A stretch of 64,000 nt of DNA, taken from NCBI RefSeq assembly GCF_030409055.1, contig NZ_CP116619.1:4890924-4954923 (forward strand), given 5' to 3'. Positions 24,819 to 33,854 of the stretch are shown piece after piece. Each line of letters starts with the position of its first letter. Positions within the stretch are counted from its first letter, which is position 1. The notes beneath the pieces were generated by a model, which was given only the letters and a program-made list of their open reading frames with translations, did not search any database and was not told the origin of the DNA. Position numbers and translations under genes: made by a program. This DNA comes from Trichocoleus desertorum NBK24. Lineage in GTDB: Bacteria > Cyanobacteriota > Cyanobacteriia > FACHB-46.

Positions 24819-25670
24819 TTATTCTGCTGGAGGAGCAGGAGCAGACGAAGTACCAGTGTCAGGGCTAGGTGACGAGTTGGAATTTGGACTGGCACTGTCC
24901 GCCGGAGGAGGGGATTCAGAGCTAGGGCTAGCCTCTTCTGAAGCAGGTTCAAGCCTGGGAGCCGTATTTTCCGTGGAGGGAGAAGGAGATGGGGCGGGAG
25001 CTTCAGGTGTTGCTTTCCACTCCGACAGGGGACGACTTACAGCATTGTTAAAATCTGGAGACACCAACAAAACCGATAACTCTGGTGTCCCTGAAGTCGC
25101 CGGATCAGCTTGAGCGTACCAAAAGCTCTGATTAAAATCAGGCTTACCCAAGATGAAACGATGAGTTTTTTGATCATTCAATTTCACCTCAATTGTCGCC
25201 GTCGGTTGGTCTAAACCAAAATCCGCTTTCTGAGTGAGAGGCGCTTTAATCGTGCGATCGCTCCGTCCCGTTGCCAGCAAACTCAGCAAGAAAGCCACCG
25301 AAGCATCATTCGCCGGACCCGTCTCCGGAGCCTTCAACAACCATTGAGACTGAGGCTGTTTAGAGTCAGACTGCTTCCCAGTTGGTTTCTCAGTAGCTTT
25401 GTCTGTTGCCTGCTCAGCTTGTTTTCCTGGGGATGCAGAAGCTCCAGACTTGGCCGTGGCAGGAGCTTTGACAAACTCCAGTGTTTGCCCTGCTGTTTTC
25501 AGCGTCAAAGCCTGAACTTGCGACTCCTCAAAAGCAAAAATTTGCTGACCCGACGCTTGCGCTTGTTGCTCTTGGCTCCTGCCACCCCCACGAATCTCAT
25601 AGAAATAAACAAAGCCCCCCAAACCACAAGCTAGTAAGAGCAAAATCAAAGTTTTTGACTTCAGCTTCAT
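24819..25670 (-). CDS. DUF4340 domain protein, ABC-operon partner
   Basis: The protein has 283 residues with one N-terminal membrane helix (LILLLLACGLGGFVYFYEI) and a periplasmic part. The DUF4340-like core includes FAFEESQVQALTLKTAGQTL, WLLKAPETGPANDASVAFLL and the FGLDQPTATIEVKLND / HRFILGKPDF strands. An Ala/Ser/Gln-rich insert occupies about residues 70-110, and the last ~60 residues are a Ser/Pro/Glu-rich low-complexity tail. DUF4340 genes commonly follow GldG-type genes, as here, and the protein is thought to work with that ABC system. The cargo is unknown. Confidence 0.85.
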   Translation of the reverse strand: MKLKSKTLILLLLACGLGGFVYFYEIRGGGRSQEQQAQASGQQIFAFEESQVQALTLKTAGQTLEFVKAPATAKSGASASPGKQAEQATDKATEKPTGKQSDSKQPQSQWLLKAPETGPANDASVAFLLSLLATGRSDRTIKAPLTQKADFGLDQPTATIEVKLNDQKTHRFILGKPDFNQSFWYAQADPATSGTPELSVLLVSPDFNNAVSRPLSEWKATPEAPAPSPSPSTENTAPRLEPASEEASPSSESPPPADSASPNSNSSPSPDTGTSSAPAPPAE

Positions 25671-25680
25671 ATCCCCATTT

Positions 25681-25712
25681 TGGATTTTAGATTTTAGATT
25701 TTAGATTTTGAA
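25681..25712. repeat. Short tandem repeat (GATTTTA) upstream of the DUF4340 gene
   Basis: The heptamer GATTTTA and close variants occur four times in tandem, ending in GATTTTG. It is a simple-sequence repeat in the operon's spacer. Confidence 0.75.
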
Positions 25713-25774
25713 TTGAAGGTCAAGCCTTCCTACCAAGGTTCCACAGTGCCTTCAACCCACTTTTGGAGGGAGTC

Positions 25775-25824
25775 TGAGGGACGCAACCGTCCCTCAGCGG
25801 GGGTTTGGGGGCGAGTGCCCCCAA
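25775..25824. repeat. Double-hairpin repeat between the DUF4340 and GldG-like genes
   Basis: Two perfect hairpins lie close together: TGAGGGACG-CAAC-CGTCCCTCA (25775-25796) and TTGGGGGC-GAGT-GCCCCCAA (25805-25824). The spacer is inside an operon, so this may be a dispersed palindromic element or a processing site rather than a terminator. Confidence 0.75.
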
Positions 25825-25834
25825 GGTTCGGGCT

Positions 25835-27514
25835 TTAACGTCGTTGCCACCACATCACCCCAGCAGTCCCAAATCCCAGCAAAGGCAAAATCGCCAGCGA
25901 CAACCAACCCACCAAATTAGCCTGCTGCGCCGTCATCGTAATCCGACGATTCTTGTCCTCCTTCGGACGAATCGATAAAACCTGGTCATCCCGCTTGCTG
26001 AGCCAGCTTACCGAATTAAGGAAGACATCGCCATTCAGTTGCTGACCAAACAAACCATCCGTAGCAAACCTAGAATTACCTACCACAACCAACCTGGCTT
26101 CAGATGGCGTTTTACCAGCCTCAGAAGTGGTTGGAGAAGGACTAGGGCTAGGGTTAGGACTAGCAGAAGGAGAAGCCGATGGACTAGCAACTGGGCTAGG
26201 TGAGGGAGAAGGCTGAGTAGAGTTCGTAACCTGAGCCGTCTTGCTTAGCGCGACACCCAACATCAAAGGCCCTTGGCGATCGCTCCCCGGATTAAACTCC
26301 AAATTTTGAGTTTTAGGATCACTCTCTGCCCAACTCTCAGGACTCGTCACCAACAAAGGAGTTTCCTGCACCCCAGGAATTGGAGTTGTTTGAATGGGTC
26401 TTGCGATCGGATAAATTGAATAGCGATTGCCAAAATCTTTAGTGATGGGGTGATCGCCATACTGATTTACCACAGGAGCCGCTGGGCCAAACTCAACCGT
26501 TTGCTGAGCCGACGCATTGATCGCAAGTCGGTTGTCTAGCGTCACGCCCCAATTTTTCAGCAAGGTGTCTAGCTTTGGATCTACATTGGGGTCAATCATC
26601 AGCAAGACACTACCCCCCTGTTGCAAGTAAGCATTCAGCTCTCTGACTTCTTTGTCAAACAAAGCTTGCTTAGGGCCAGCCACGACCACCGCTGCCGCAT
26701 CCTCAGGCACAGTCAGTTCTTCCACCAAGTTCAGGGGTTCACTGACAAAGTTTTTCTCCTGCAACAAAGCTTTGGCTTGAGTTAAACCTCCTTGGCCCCC
26801 ATCTAAGGGATACTCTCCATGCCCTTGCAGGAAGTAAATTTTAGCTTGGCGATCGCTCGTGATCTGCTCAATCGCATTCGTTAGCCGCCCTTCCACCAAC
26901 CGCTCGCTCTTGAGGTTTTGCAGAAACTGACGTTTTTGGCCTGCCTCAAGATAAACATCGCCCACATCCTGAATGCCAAAAGATTGCGCCAATCCTGGTT
27001 GAGCTTGCGGATCAACTAGCTCAAAACTAAACTGTCTCGACTGACGTTTGTATTGGTCTAACAAAGCTTGAGTCGGGCCAGAGTTTGGATTCGGACTGTT
27101 CGGGTCCATAAATACCCAAACTTTCACAGGTTGGGGCAAGCGTCTCAAGATCGCCTGTGATTGGGGAGCGAGGGTATAAAGTTGGTTTTCAGTCAGATCA
27201 ATCTGGTTGGCATAGCGGACTCCTAGGAAATTAATCAAACCGAGGATAACCACAACTGCCAAAGTTGAGAGGAGGGCATTGGTACTGGCTTGAGTCGAGC
27301 GTCGGCCCCAAAACCCAGAACCTGGTTGGCTTTGTAGCACTAGCCATACCCCAATCAACACGATGCCCGCAACCGTCAGACCGACAGGCACGGCACCCCA
27401 ATTTCCAGACACAGCTCCGGCTGATAAGCCTATAACTACCAGTACTGGCCCAGCCCAGAAGAGCCATTGCCAAGATTGCTTGAACGATTTCCAGGTGGTA
27501 GGAATTTGTTTCAT
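25835..27514 (-). CDS. GldG-family ABC transport auxiliary membrane protein
   Basis: The protein has 559 residues. Membrane helices lie at about 15-32, 40-60 and 85-105, with one more near the C-terminus (LAILPLLGFGTAGVMWW). Between them is an extracytoplasmic ABC_transp_aux-type domain with NQIDLTENQLYTLAPQSQAI, KVWVFMDPN, IYFLQGHGEYPLDGGQGG and VLLMIDPNVDPKLDTLL. A Pro/Ser repeat tail-like linker occurs at about 430-465. It belongs to the GldA/F/G-like ABC exporter with the permease and ATPase genes upstream. In Bacteroidetes Gld proteins serve gliding; in cyanobacteria the substrate is not known. Confidence 0.9.
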   Translation of the reverse strand: MKQIPTTWKSFKQSWQWLFWAGPVLVVIGLSAGAVSGNWGAVPVGLTVAGIVLIGVWLVLQSQPGSGFWGRRSTQASTNALLSTLAVVVILGLINFLGVRYANQIDLTENQLYTLAPQSQAILRRLPQPVKVWVFMDPNSPNPNSGPTQALLDQYKRQSRQFSFELVDPQAQPGLAQSFGIQDVGDVYLEAGQKRQFLQNLKSERLVEGRLTNAIEQITSDRQAKIYFLQGHGEYPLDGGQGGLTQAKALLQEKNFVSEPLNLVEELTVPEDAAAVVVAGPKQALFDKEVRELNAYLQQGGSVLLMIDPNVDPKLDTLLKNWGVTLDNRLAINASAQQTVEFGPAAPVVNQYGDHPITKDFGNRYSIYPIARPIQTTPIPGVQETPLLVTSPESWAESDPKTQNLEFNPGSDRQGPLMLGVALSKTAQVTNSTQPSPSPSPVASPSASPSASPNPSPSPSPTTSEAGKTPSEARLVVVGNSRFATDGLFGQQLNGDVFLNSVSWLSKRDDQVLSIRPKEDKNRRITMTAQQANLVGWLSLAILPLLGFGTAGVMWWQRR

Positions 27515-27604
27515 CGAATTCTACTCAACCCTTAACAGGGATAGTACTTGCAAGTGGCCTTAGCCAGTGCCCTACTCAACCGAGATGCAGGTGCAATAGC
27601 TGGA

Positions 27605-28387
27605 TTAAGAGCGCTGAAATCTTAACGCTTCAATAGACTGGGCGGTCAAAAAGAGTCCCAAAATAATGTAGCTGACAAATAAAATTAAGCCGCTAGTGTT
27701 GACGACGCCGCGAACTAAATCGCCGTAGTGCTTCAGCAACGATAAATGACCGATCGCCTCACCAACAGGGCCACCGATGGCAGTGGCGATCGCTTGGATC
27801 GACCAGAGAAACAAAACGAGCGCAAATGTCAGAATGGCAGCCAAAATACTACTTTCAGTCAACGAAGAGAGAAACATCCCTAAAGACAACACTGCCGCTG
27901 CCATCAGAATTAAGCCGCCGTACCCCGTCAACAATAGGGTCGGGTTTACGGGAGGATTGGCGGCACTCAAAGTGATCGTTTCGTAAACTAGCAAGGGCAG
28001 CACTAAGGTAATGAAAAAAGTCAGAACCCCCAGCAGCTTGCCTAGAGAAACCACCCAATTTGTGACGGGAGAGGTAGCTAGAAGCTCCAACGTGCCCCGC
28101 TTACGCTCCTCAGCGTAAAGCCCCATCGACAAAATCGGCAAAATGAACAGAGACAAAACTCCCATCAAGCCCAAAAAAGCTTGAATCAAGGCATAAGCCG
28201 CATCAAAGGGTTGCCCAATTTGATCCGCAGCAGCGGCAGTTTGCAGAGTGTCTTGCAAGGCAATCACAAAGAAGAAGCCAGATAAGAGCCAAAAGATGCC
28301 CGCGATCGCATAAGCCAACGGAGAGGCAAAGTACCCCTGCAACTCTTTGCGATAAATCGCCACAATATTGCTAAGAATGACCCGCAT
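27605..28387 (-). CDS. ABC-2-type permease (GldF-like)
   Basis: The protein has 260 residues and about six membrane helices (for example PLAYAIAGIFWLLSGFFFVI and VLTFFITLVLPLLVYETITL). A conserved cytoplasmic segment, LYAEERKRGTLELLATSPV, follows the second or third helix and is typical of ABC-2 permeases of the GldF type. The start overlaps the stop of the ATPase gene by one base (TAATG), so the two are co-translated. It is the membrane channel of the exporter. Confidence 0.92.
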   Translation of the reverse strand: MRVILSNIVAIYRKELQGYFASPLAYAIAGIFWLLSGFFFVIALQDTLQTAAAADQIGQPFDAAYALIQAFLGLMGVLSLFILPILSMGLYAEERKRGTLELLATSPVTNWVVSLGKLLGVLTFFITLVLPLLVYETITLSAANPPVNPTLLLTGYGGLILMAAAVLSLGMFLSSLTESSILAAILTFALVLFLWSIQAIATAIGGPVGEAIGHLSLLKHYGDLVRGVVNTSGLILFVSYIILGLFLTAQSIEALRFQRS

Positions 28388-29472
28388 TACGCTTCTTCCT
28401 CCGATTCTGCTGGCTCAGACACGACAGCACTGGATACTACAGGTGTGTCCTCAATGACTGGCTCTGCCTCTGTCTGAGATTCAAACTCTGATTCTGCACT
28501 GGGTTCCAGCGCTTTGTCTTCGGTCATTGTTAGCTGCAAGAACACATCCTCCAGGCTGGCCTTAGTCCGTCGCATTTCATAGAGACCTAAACCTGCCCCT
28601 ACGATGACAGCAGCAATATCGCCACCCGGATCGCTATCGGCTTCAGCGACCACTCGTACCCGACAGCGCTGAGGTGTGGATGCTTGGTCTGCTCCTTCTT
28701 CGACTTGGATCGGTTCCACCAAGCGCACACCAGAAATCGGTTGCACCAGTTGTTGCAAGGTGTCTACATTCCCATCCACCTCTAGCTCATACCCAGATCC
28801 AGCATTGAGTTGCGCCATCAAGTTTTCTGGGCTGTTTGTTGCTACCACTCGCCCTCGATTAATAATGGCGACGCGATTACAGGTCATGCTGACCTCAGGT
28901 AAGATATGCGTGGAAAGAATTACTGTATGAGTCCCTGCTAAGTTCTTGATTAAATTACGCACTTCAATAATTTGGCGAGGGTCTAAGCCTACTGTTGGCT
29001 CATCCAAAATAATCGCCGGAGGGTCATGAACGATCGCCTGGGCAATGCCAACTCGCTGACGAAAGCCTTTAGACAGCTTGCGAATTAAGGTTTTGCGTTT
29101 CTCAACTAGGCTGCAACGCTCCATTGCTGATTGGACTTGCCGAGAGCGATCGCCCGCACTAACTCCCTTAATCCGAGCTACAAAATAGAGGAACCCCTCT
29201 ACCGTCATTTCTGGATACAGCGGGGGAGTTTCGGGAAGATAGCCAATGCGTTGCCTCACCGCCATCGAATCTTCATGGACATCGTAGCCCGCGACTCGCG
29301 CACTTCCACTCGTTGCAGGTAGGTAGCCAGTCAGAATCCGCATGGTGGTGGTTTTTCCAGCCCCGTTTGGACCCAGAAAACCCAAGATTTCCCCCGGTTC
29401 TACCGCAAATGTCACATCTTGAATCGCAGGGGTTGAGCCGTAAACCTTGCTCAACTGTTCAACTTCAATCAT
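28387..29472 (-). CDS. ABC exporter ATP-binding subunit (GldA-like)
   Basis: This energising ATPase has Walker A GPNGAGKTTTMRIL, Q-loop YLPETPPLYPEMTVEG, a signature LSKGFRQRVGIAQA, Walker B AIILDEPTVGLDP and H-loop STHILPEV. The nucleotide-binding domain fills about 1-235. The C-terminal ~125 residues form an accessory domain, then an acidic Glu/Ser/Val-rich tail. It is the first gene of the operon with the permease, GldG-like and DUF4340 genes. In family members the C-terminal domain contacts the permease. Confidence 0.93.
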   Translation of the reverse strand: MIEVEQLSKVYGSTPAIQDVTFAVEPGEILGFLGPNGAGKTTTMRILTGYLPATSGSARVAGYDVHEDSMAVRQRIGYLPETPPLYPEMTVEGFLYFVARIKGVSAGDRSRQVQSAMERCSLVEKRKTLIRKLSKGFRQRVGIAQAIVHDPPAIILDEPTVGLDPRQIIEVRNLIKNLAGTHTVILSTHILPEVSMTCNRVAIINRGRVVATNSPENLMAQLNAGSGYELEVDGNVDTLQQLVQPISGVRLVEPIQVEEGADQASTPQRCRVRVVAEADSDPGGDIAAVIVGAGLGLYEMRRTKASLEDVFLQLTMTEDKALEPSAESEFESQTEAEPVIEDTPVVSSAVVSEPAESEEEA

Positions 29473-29769
29473 GCAAACTTCACTCCCAGGAGTTGTTCAT
29501 TCCGATGGTCACCCTGATGCACAGCAAACTTCACTCACCTCAGCTTTGCCTTGTAGGTCAAGGCTCTAACGCCCCATTGAATGTAGCGCTTACTTGTGAC
29601 AACCCAATGGCTCAGAGATGAAACTCAGTTGATGCAAGCCGACTCTTTCAACTCACTCTAGAAAGTAATGCGCCTTGCAGTCTGGCAGGATACCAAAATC
29701 TGGGATCAACTGCAATTCATTACAGTCTCAAGCGCTACCTGGAGAGCAATCCCGTCTGTCTGCTTCAGC

Positions 29770-30573
29770 CTACAGTGGCTGCTTCGCTGGCACGCCAATC
29801 GCCCTGGGAAATTCACTAGGCGTTTGCGCCACTTTGCGTAAGTAGAGGCAGTGCCGCATGCTATGGCTGATCGGGGTGCTACATTCCTCGATCGCCGCGA
29901 TCGCTCCACCTAGCTGAGCCACCGCTGGGCGCAATGCTTCAGTTTCCTCAACAGTCCACTGACCGCGATAGAGCACCGCTTGTCCTTCCAATTTCAACAA
30001 GGGCAAGGCGTACTCAGCACAAACAGACGCTGACCCTACGGCTCGAATCAGCGCTAAATCATAAGCTTTCCGGTGCTCAGGCAACTGACCTACCTGTTCG
30101 GCTCGGTCTACTAAAGTTGTGATATTTTCCAGCCCCAACGTCGTTGCCAGCGTTTGCAGAAAAGTAACTTTTTTCTGAGTTGAATCTAGCAGTGTCACTT
30201 GCCAATCGGGACGAGCGATCGCCGCAGGAATACCCGGAAACCCGCCACCCGTGCCAATGTCAATAACATGAAAGGATGAGGGGGGAAGGAGGAGGGATGA
30301 ATTTGGCTCTTCTTCATCCTTCATCCCTCCTCCTTCATCCTCCAAAAACGGTGCAAGGCCGCGTAATGAGTCCCACAGGTGCTTTTCCCAAAACTCGGTT
30401 GGCTCGGTAATGCGGGTGAGGTTTAACTGGCGGTTGCCGTCTAGGATGAGGTTGTAAAGCTGTTGCAACTGCTGCTGCTGGTGAGAGGTGGGCTGCCAAT
30501 GGAGAGTTTCTTGCCAAACAGCGGCCATTTCCGGCAAATTCACGGTTTCAAGATCCAATTCAAGACCCAACAT
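29770..30573 (-). CDS. rsmG: 16S rRNA (guanine527-N7)-methyltransferase, with in-frame insertion
   Basis: RsmG methylates G527 of 16S rRNA using S-adenosylmethionine. The binding loop VIDIGTGGGFPGIPAAIARP and LLDSTQKKVTFLQTL are clear, and the 267 residues are near the usual size. A short segment EDEGGGMKDEEEPNSSLLLP, not seen in the family, sits just before the SAM loop. It is encoded by an inverted repeat at 30286-30335. The reading frame is kept, so the enzyme is probably still made; the effect on function is unknown. Confidence 0.93.
   Translation of the reverse strand: MLGLELDLETVNLPEMAAVWQETLHWQPTSHQQQQLQQLYNLILDGNRQLNLTRITEPTEFWEKHLWDSLRGLAPFLEDEGGGMKDEEEPNSSLLLPPSSFHVIDIGTGGGFPGIPAAIARPDWQVTLLDSTQKKVTFLQTLATTLGLENITTLVDRAEQVGQLPEHRKAYDLALIRAVGSASVCAEYALPLLKLEGQAVLYRGQWTVEETEALRPAVAQLGGAIAAIEECSTPISHSMRHCLYLRKVAQTPSEFPRAIGVPAKQPL
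30286..30335. repeat. Inverted repeat inserted in frame in rsmG
   Basis: Perfect 16-bp arms (AAGGAGGAGGGATGAA and its reverse complement) are separated by 18 bases. The surrounding DNA is a purine/pyrimidine-rich palindrome of the type dispersed in cyanobacterial genomes. It adds roughly 20 codons to rsmG without breaking the frame. Confidence 0.85.
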
Positions 30574-30576
30574 TAA

Positions 30577-31257
30577 TTAATTTTGTACAACGGATTGAGG
30601 CGGCTTTGCCTTCATTTCTAGCATTTGGCGATCGGCAGGTTGCAATTCGCCGTGGTTGAGGGTCCAACAGCGGTCAGCGATCGCCAGCAAGTCACCCGCA
30701 TCATGGGTCACAATCAACAAACTCCAATGGTCTTTGAGACGCGCCAATAAATTAACTAATTGCCGTCGCATCGACCAATCTAGCCCAGCCGTCGGTTCAT
30801 CGAGCAATAATAAGTAGGGTTGCCGAATTAGTTGCACAGCCAGGGCTAGTCGTCGCTGTTGTCCACCACTCAGCGAATGAGGAGATGTGTGTAACGGCAA
30901 GTGCCCCAACCCCACCTCTGACAAAGCCTGATTTACCTTTTCTGTTCCTAGCTCTGGATGACCAAGACGCAGTTCTTCTAAAACGGTGGCTCCGCAAAAA
31001 TGCCGTTCCGGAAACTGGAAGACAAGGCCACCGAGTTGTTGCAGATGCGCTGGCGTCAGTTCCTGCTCTCGCCATAGGATGTCACCTGAAGTCTTTTCCG
31101 CTAACCCCGCCAAAATTTCTAAAAGCGTGCTTTTTCCCGAACCACTGGGGCCGATGATCAAGCCCATTTGCTGGGGTGCTAGCTCTAAGTTGATTGATTT
31201 GAGGATAGCTGTAGGGGTAGCAGTCGGATGATAGAGCAGGTTTTTGAGATAGAGCAT
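30577..31257 (-). CDS. CbiO-like ABC transporter ATPase
   Basis: The protein has 226 residues from the ATG at 31257; six codons of upstream frame are not used. Walker A GPSGSGKSTLLEILAG, signature SLSGGQQRRLALA, Walker B LLLLDEPTAGLDW and H-loop VTHDAGDL are intact. The Q-loop segment FQFPERHFCGATVLEEL is the energy-coupling-factor (EcfA/CbiO) type. No permease gene neighbours it, so its membrane partner is encoded elsewhere. It starts four bases beyond the rsmG start region and may be co-transcribed with rsmG. Confidence 0.88.
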   Translation of the reverse strand: MLYLKNLLYHPTATPTAILKSINLELAPQQMGLIIGPSGSGKSTLLEILAGLAEKTSGDILWREQELTPAHLQQLGGLVFQFPERHFCGATVLEELRLGHPELGTEKVNQALSEVGLGHLPLHTSPHSLSGGQQRRLALAVQLIRQPYLLLLDEPTAGLDWSMRRQLVNLLARLKDHWSLLIVTHDAGDLLAIADRCWTLNHGELQPADRQMLEMKAKPPQSVVQN

Positions 31258-31549
31258 TAACGGTTTTACCAGCAAGGAGCAAAGTGACCAGCGAGGAGCA
31301 AATTAGCCATTGAACTGTGACAAATTCAGCCTGCCCACCGACCAGTCTAACTGGAACCCAAACCAAATGACTGCGTCAAGTTTATGCAGCTAGCTGAACC
31401 CCTAAGCGGTAGGCGATCGCACCTGAACAGGGCGCTTCTAAATCCTTGGTATCAACTGCATGAGCGATTTTGACTCATCGGTAGCCATCCTAGGCTTTAG
31501 CGCATTTGCAAGCAGAACGAATTTGAGGAACGTTTTGAGAGGCTCCATT

Positions 31550-32533
31550 ATGACAAATATGCCGATTGCTTCTAGGAGTGTTGGGACTCCTGTCCACCCC
31601 TGCCCCTCTAGGATGCAACCCCAAAGCCGCCCTGGTTTCGCTTCCCGGCGGATCGTTTCTGCCATTGCGGGTACTGCGGCGATCGCCCTTAGCCTATGGG
31701 GCAATCCTGCCTTTGCAGGCGATCCCTTCCGTACCAATAGCCCACATGCAATTGGCAAGAATACGGAAGCTGCTTTCAAAGCAATTTTTGAGCAGGGCGA
31801 TTACCAAGAAGCCAAAAAATATCTTTCTCAAGCTGAAGCCAATGAGCCACTCAGCTATGCCATGAAAGCGTCTTTAGCTTACATGGAAAAAGATTGGAAT
31901 GCGCTCAAAACCAACGCGATCAAGACTCGTGAAACCGCTGAGCAGTTGCGTAAAACTGATCCCCTACGCGGCAATTTGTATGTGGCAGTGGGCGAATTTA
32001 TGGAAGGCGCTTATATCGTCTCTCGTGAAGGCACAGTGCGAGGCACCCCGCAAGCCTTAAATAAGCTACAACGAGTTTTTCAGTCCTTGAATGCAGCGGA
32101 AAAGGTCAATTCTCAAGATCCAGAACTTAACTTAGTCAAAGGGTTTATGGATTTGATGTTGGCGGTTAACCTCCCCTTTGCCAATCCAGCCGATGCCGTG
32201 GAGCGATTAAACAAATACGCCCAGCCCCGCTACCTAGCTTATCGGGGGATTGCGATTGGCTATCGGGACTTGAACCAACCGACGAAAGCATTGGAGTTTG
32301 TAGATCAAGCCCTGAAGCTGACTCCTAACAACCCAGATCTGTACTACCTCAAAGCTCAAGTTTTAGTGAAGCAGGGCAAAAATCAGGAAAGCCTAGGATT
32401 CTTCCAAAAAGCCTTGGATAAAAACGCTCAACTGCCTCGCCAATTGCGAAACCAAATTGCCTATGAGCGTTGTCGCACTGAGTTCCGCATCGACCAAAAA
32501 GCGCGCCCTTGCGATGCCGAACTAAAAAAATAA
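31550..32533 (+). CDS. Secreted TPR-repeat protein (Sll0314-like)
   Basis: The protein has 327 residues from the ATG at 31550, chosen for the GAGAGG ribosome-binding site seven bases upstream; the open frame extends to 31460. A signal-peptide-like hydrophobic run (AIAGTAAIALSLWGNPAFA) follows a basic stretch. The mature part has repeated helical hairpins, with a clear TPR motif at the C-terminal side (ALEFVDQALKLTPNNPDLYY). The pattern is that of conserved cyanobacterial periplasmic TPR proteins; function not established. A terminator follows. Confidence 0.75.
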   Translation: MTNMPIASRSVGTPVHPCPSRMQPQSRPGFASRRIVSAIAGTAAIALSLWGNPAFAGDPFRTNSPHAIGKNTEAAFKAIFEQGDYQEAKKYLSQAEANEPLSYAMKASLAYMEKDWNALKTNAIKTRETAEQLRKTDPLRGNLYVAVGEFMEGAYIVSREGTVRGTPQALNKLQRVFQSLNAAEKVNSQDPELNLVKGFMDLMLAVNLPFANPADAVERLNKYAQPRYLAYRGIAIGYRDLNQPTKALEFVDQALKLTPNNPDLYYLKAQVLVKQGKNQESLGFFQKALDKNAQLPRQLRNQIAYERCRTEFRIDQKARPCDAELKK

Positions 32534-32597
32534 GGCGCGAGCGCTCAGCTCAATAGTCACCCAAACTCACCCAATAAATCACTCAACAGAACTTCTC

Positions 32598-32622
32598 AGG
32601 TGCCACAGTGGCACCTTTTTTG
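32598..32622 (+). terminator. Rho-independent terminator after the TPR gene
   Basis: GGTGCC / GGCACC stem (extendable to GGTGCCAC/GTGGCACC) with a small loop and a run of six T residues. Confidence 0.85.
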
Positions 32623-32751
32623 TGGCCTAGTTGCTCTAGAAATGGCTGCTCTCAATACAGGGAGCTAAACTTGCTGCGGTATTCTGGAATGGCTTAGCTT
32701 GCAGATAGCGATCGCTTAAGCCACGCCCCACTCACTCGATTTTGAAACAAA

Positions 32752-33207
32752 ATGCAAGTACAGTTTCGCGAGTTTGATCCCTTTAATGTCTGGATTTGGT
32801 TAGAGTTTAGCCTCAACCCCTCTGAAATGGAAAAACAGTACGTAGAGGAAATCATCAACTCCTGGTTTTTTCTGGGGAAGTTAGGCGGGTTTAATGCCGA
32901 AAACCTCCAGGTGCAAGACGTTGGCTTAGAAATCAGCTACATGAACTACAACCAAGATGCGGCTGAAGATAGCTTCATGGCCTTGATGCACAACGTCGGA
33001 GAAGTGGAATACGAAAGCAACTGGGCACGCTGCTGGTTCGACTTAGGCACCAGTGATGCGATCGCCCTAGATGTTTTGATTAACTCCTTGAGACAATTCA
33101 GCAAAGACTACGTAGAAATCAAAACCCTAATTATCGGCGGGGAGAATGAAGACTGGGCCATCCCCGAAAGCCGAAAGCGGGAGTACTCAGAATACGACGA
33201 TAATTGA
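32752..33207 (+). CDS. DUF3531 family protein
   Basis: The protein has 151 residues. The family-typical opening VQFREFDPFNVWIWLEF, the middle MNYNQDAAEDSFMALMHNVG and VEYESNWARCWFDLGTSDA are present. DUF3531 is confined to cyanobacteria and plastid-bearing eukaryotes; its biochemical role is not known. The gene is single, 81 bases before a NUDIX gene on the same strand. Confidence 0.9.
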   Translation: MQVQFREFDPFNVWIWLEFSLNPSEMEKQYVEEIINSWFFLGKLGGFNAENLQVQDVGLEISYMNYNQDAAEDSFMALMHNVGEVEYESNWARCWFDLGTSDAIALDVLINSLRQFSKDYVEIKTLIIGGENEDWAIPESRKREYSEYDDN

Positions 33208-33288
33208 TTCAGCTAAATAGGCTCTGTGATACTTGATACACAAGCCAGCTAGTTTGGCATAGCGTTTGCATCCCCATCTCTAAGAATT

Positions 33289-33741
33289 ATGTACGGAGTC
33301 AATCAAATTCGCGTGTTAGCTCTAGGGCTAATCCAAGACCGTCAGGCTGCTGCGGCTGAAAAAGGCGATCGCATCTTCGTTTCCGAAGGATACGATCCAG
33401 TAAAGCAAAAAACTTTCTATCGAGCTTTAGGAGGCGGCGTAGACTTTGGCGAAACCAGCCTGATCGCTTTGCAGCGTGAATTTCAAGAAGAAATTCAAGC
33501 AGAACTGGCCAATATCCGCTACTTAGGGTGTCTAGAAAACTTATTTGTGTTCGATGGCCGAGCGGGACATGAGCTGATTCAGCTCTACAAGTGTGACTTT
33601 GCTGATCCTAGATTTTACGAACTGGACGAACTAATTTTTGTCGAAGGCGATCGCCGGAAAAAAGCCCTCTGGGTCGAGAGCGATCGCTTCAAATCTGGAG
33701 AACTAACCCTGGTTCCAGAGCAGTTTTTTGATTATCTTTAA
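33289..33741 (+). CDS. NUDIX hydrolase
   Basis: The protein has 150 residues with a full NUDIX box GGGVDFGETSLIALQREFQE followed by EIQAEL, the Mg-binding helix that hydrolyses nucleoside-diphosphate-linked substrates. The substrate cannot be told from the sequence. A GGGCACC/GGTGCCC hairpin separates it from the convergent prs gene. Confidence 0.9.
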   Translation: MYGVNQIRVLALGLIQDRQAAAAEKGDRIFVSEGYDPVKQKTFYRALGGGVDFGETSLIALQREFQEEIQAELANIRYLGCLENLFVFDGRAGHELIQLYKCDFADPRFYELDELIFVEGDRRKKALWVESDRFKSGELTLVPEQFFDYL

Positions 33742-33776
33742 CTTTCCAACTCACCCCTAAACCCCAAAAATATCAA

Positions 33777-33797
33777 GGGCACCCACAAGAGGTGCCC
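33777..33797. terminator. Hairpin between convergent NUDIX and prs genes
   Basis: A 7-bp stem GGGCACC / GGTGCCC with loop CACAAGA. It lacks a strong T-run on either strand; it matches the common cyanobacterial GGGGCACC dispersed palindrome. Confidence 0.55.
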
Positions 33798-33854
33798 CTA
33801 CCAGGTTAGACGTAGCTTTAACCCATAAAACTAGAAAGCTAGAAAAGCAGTAGA

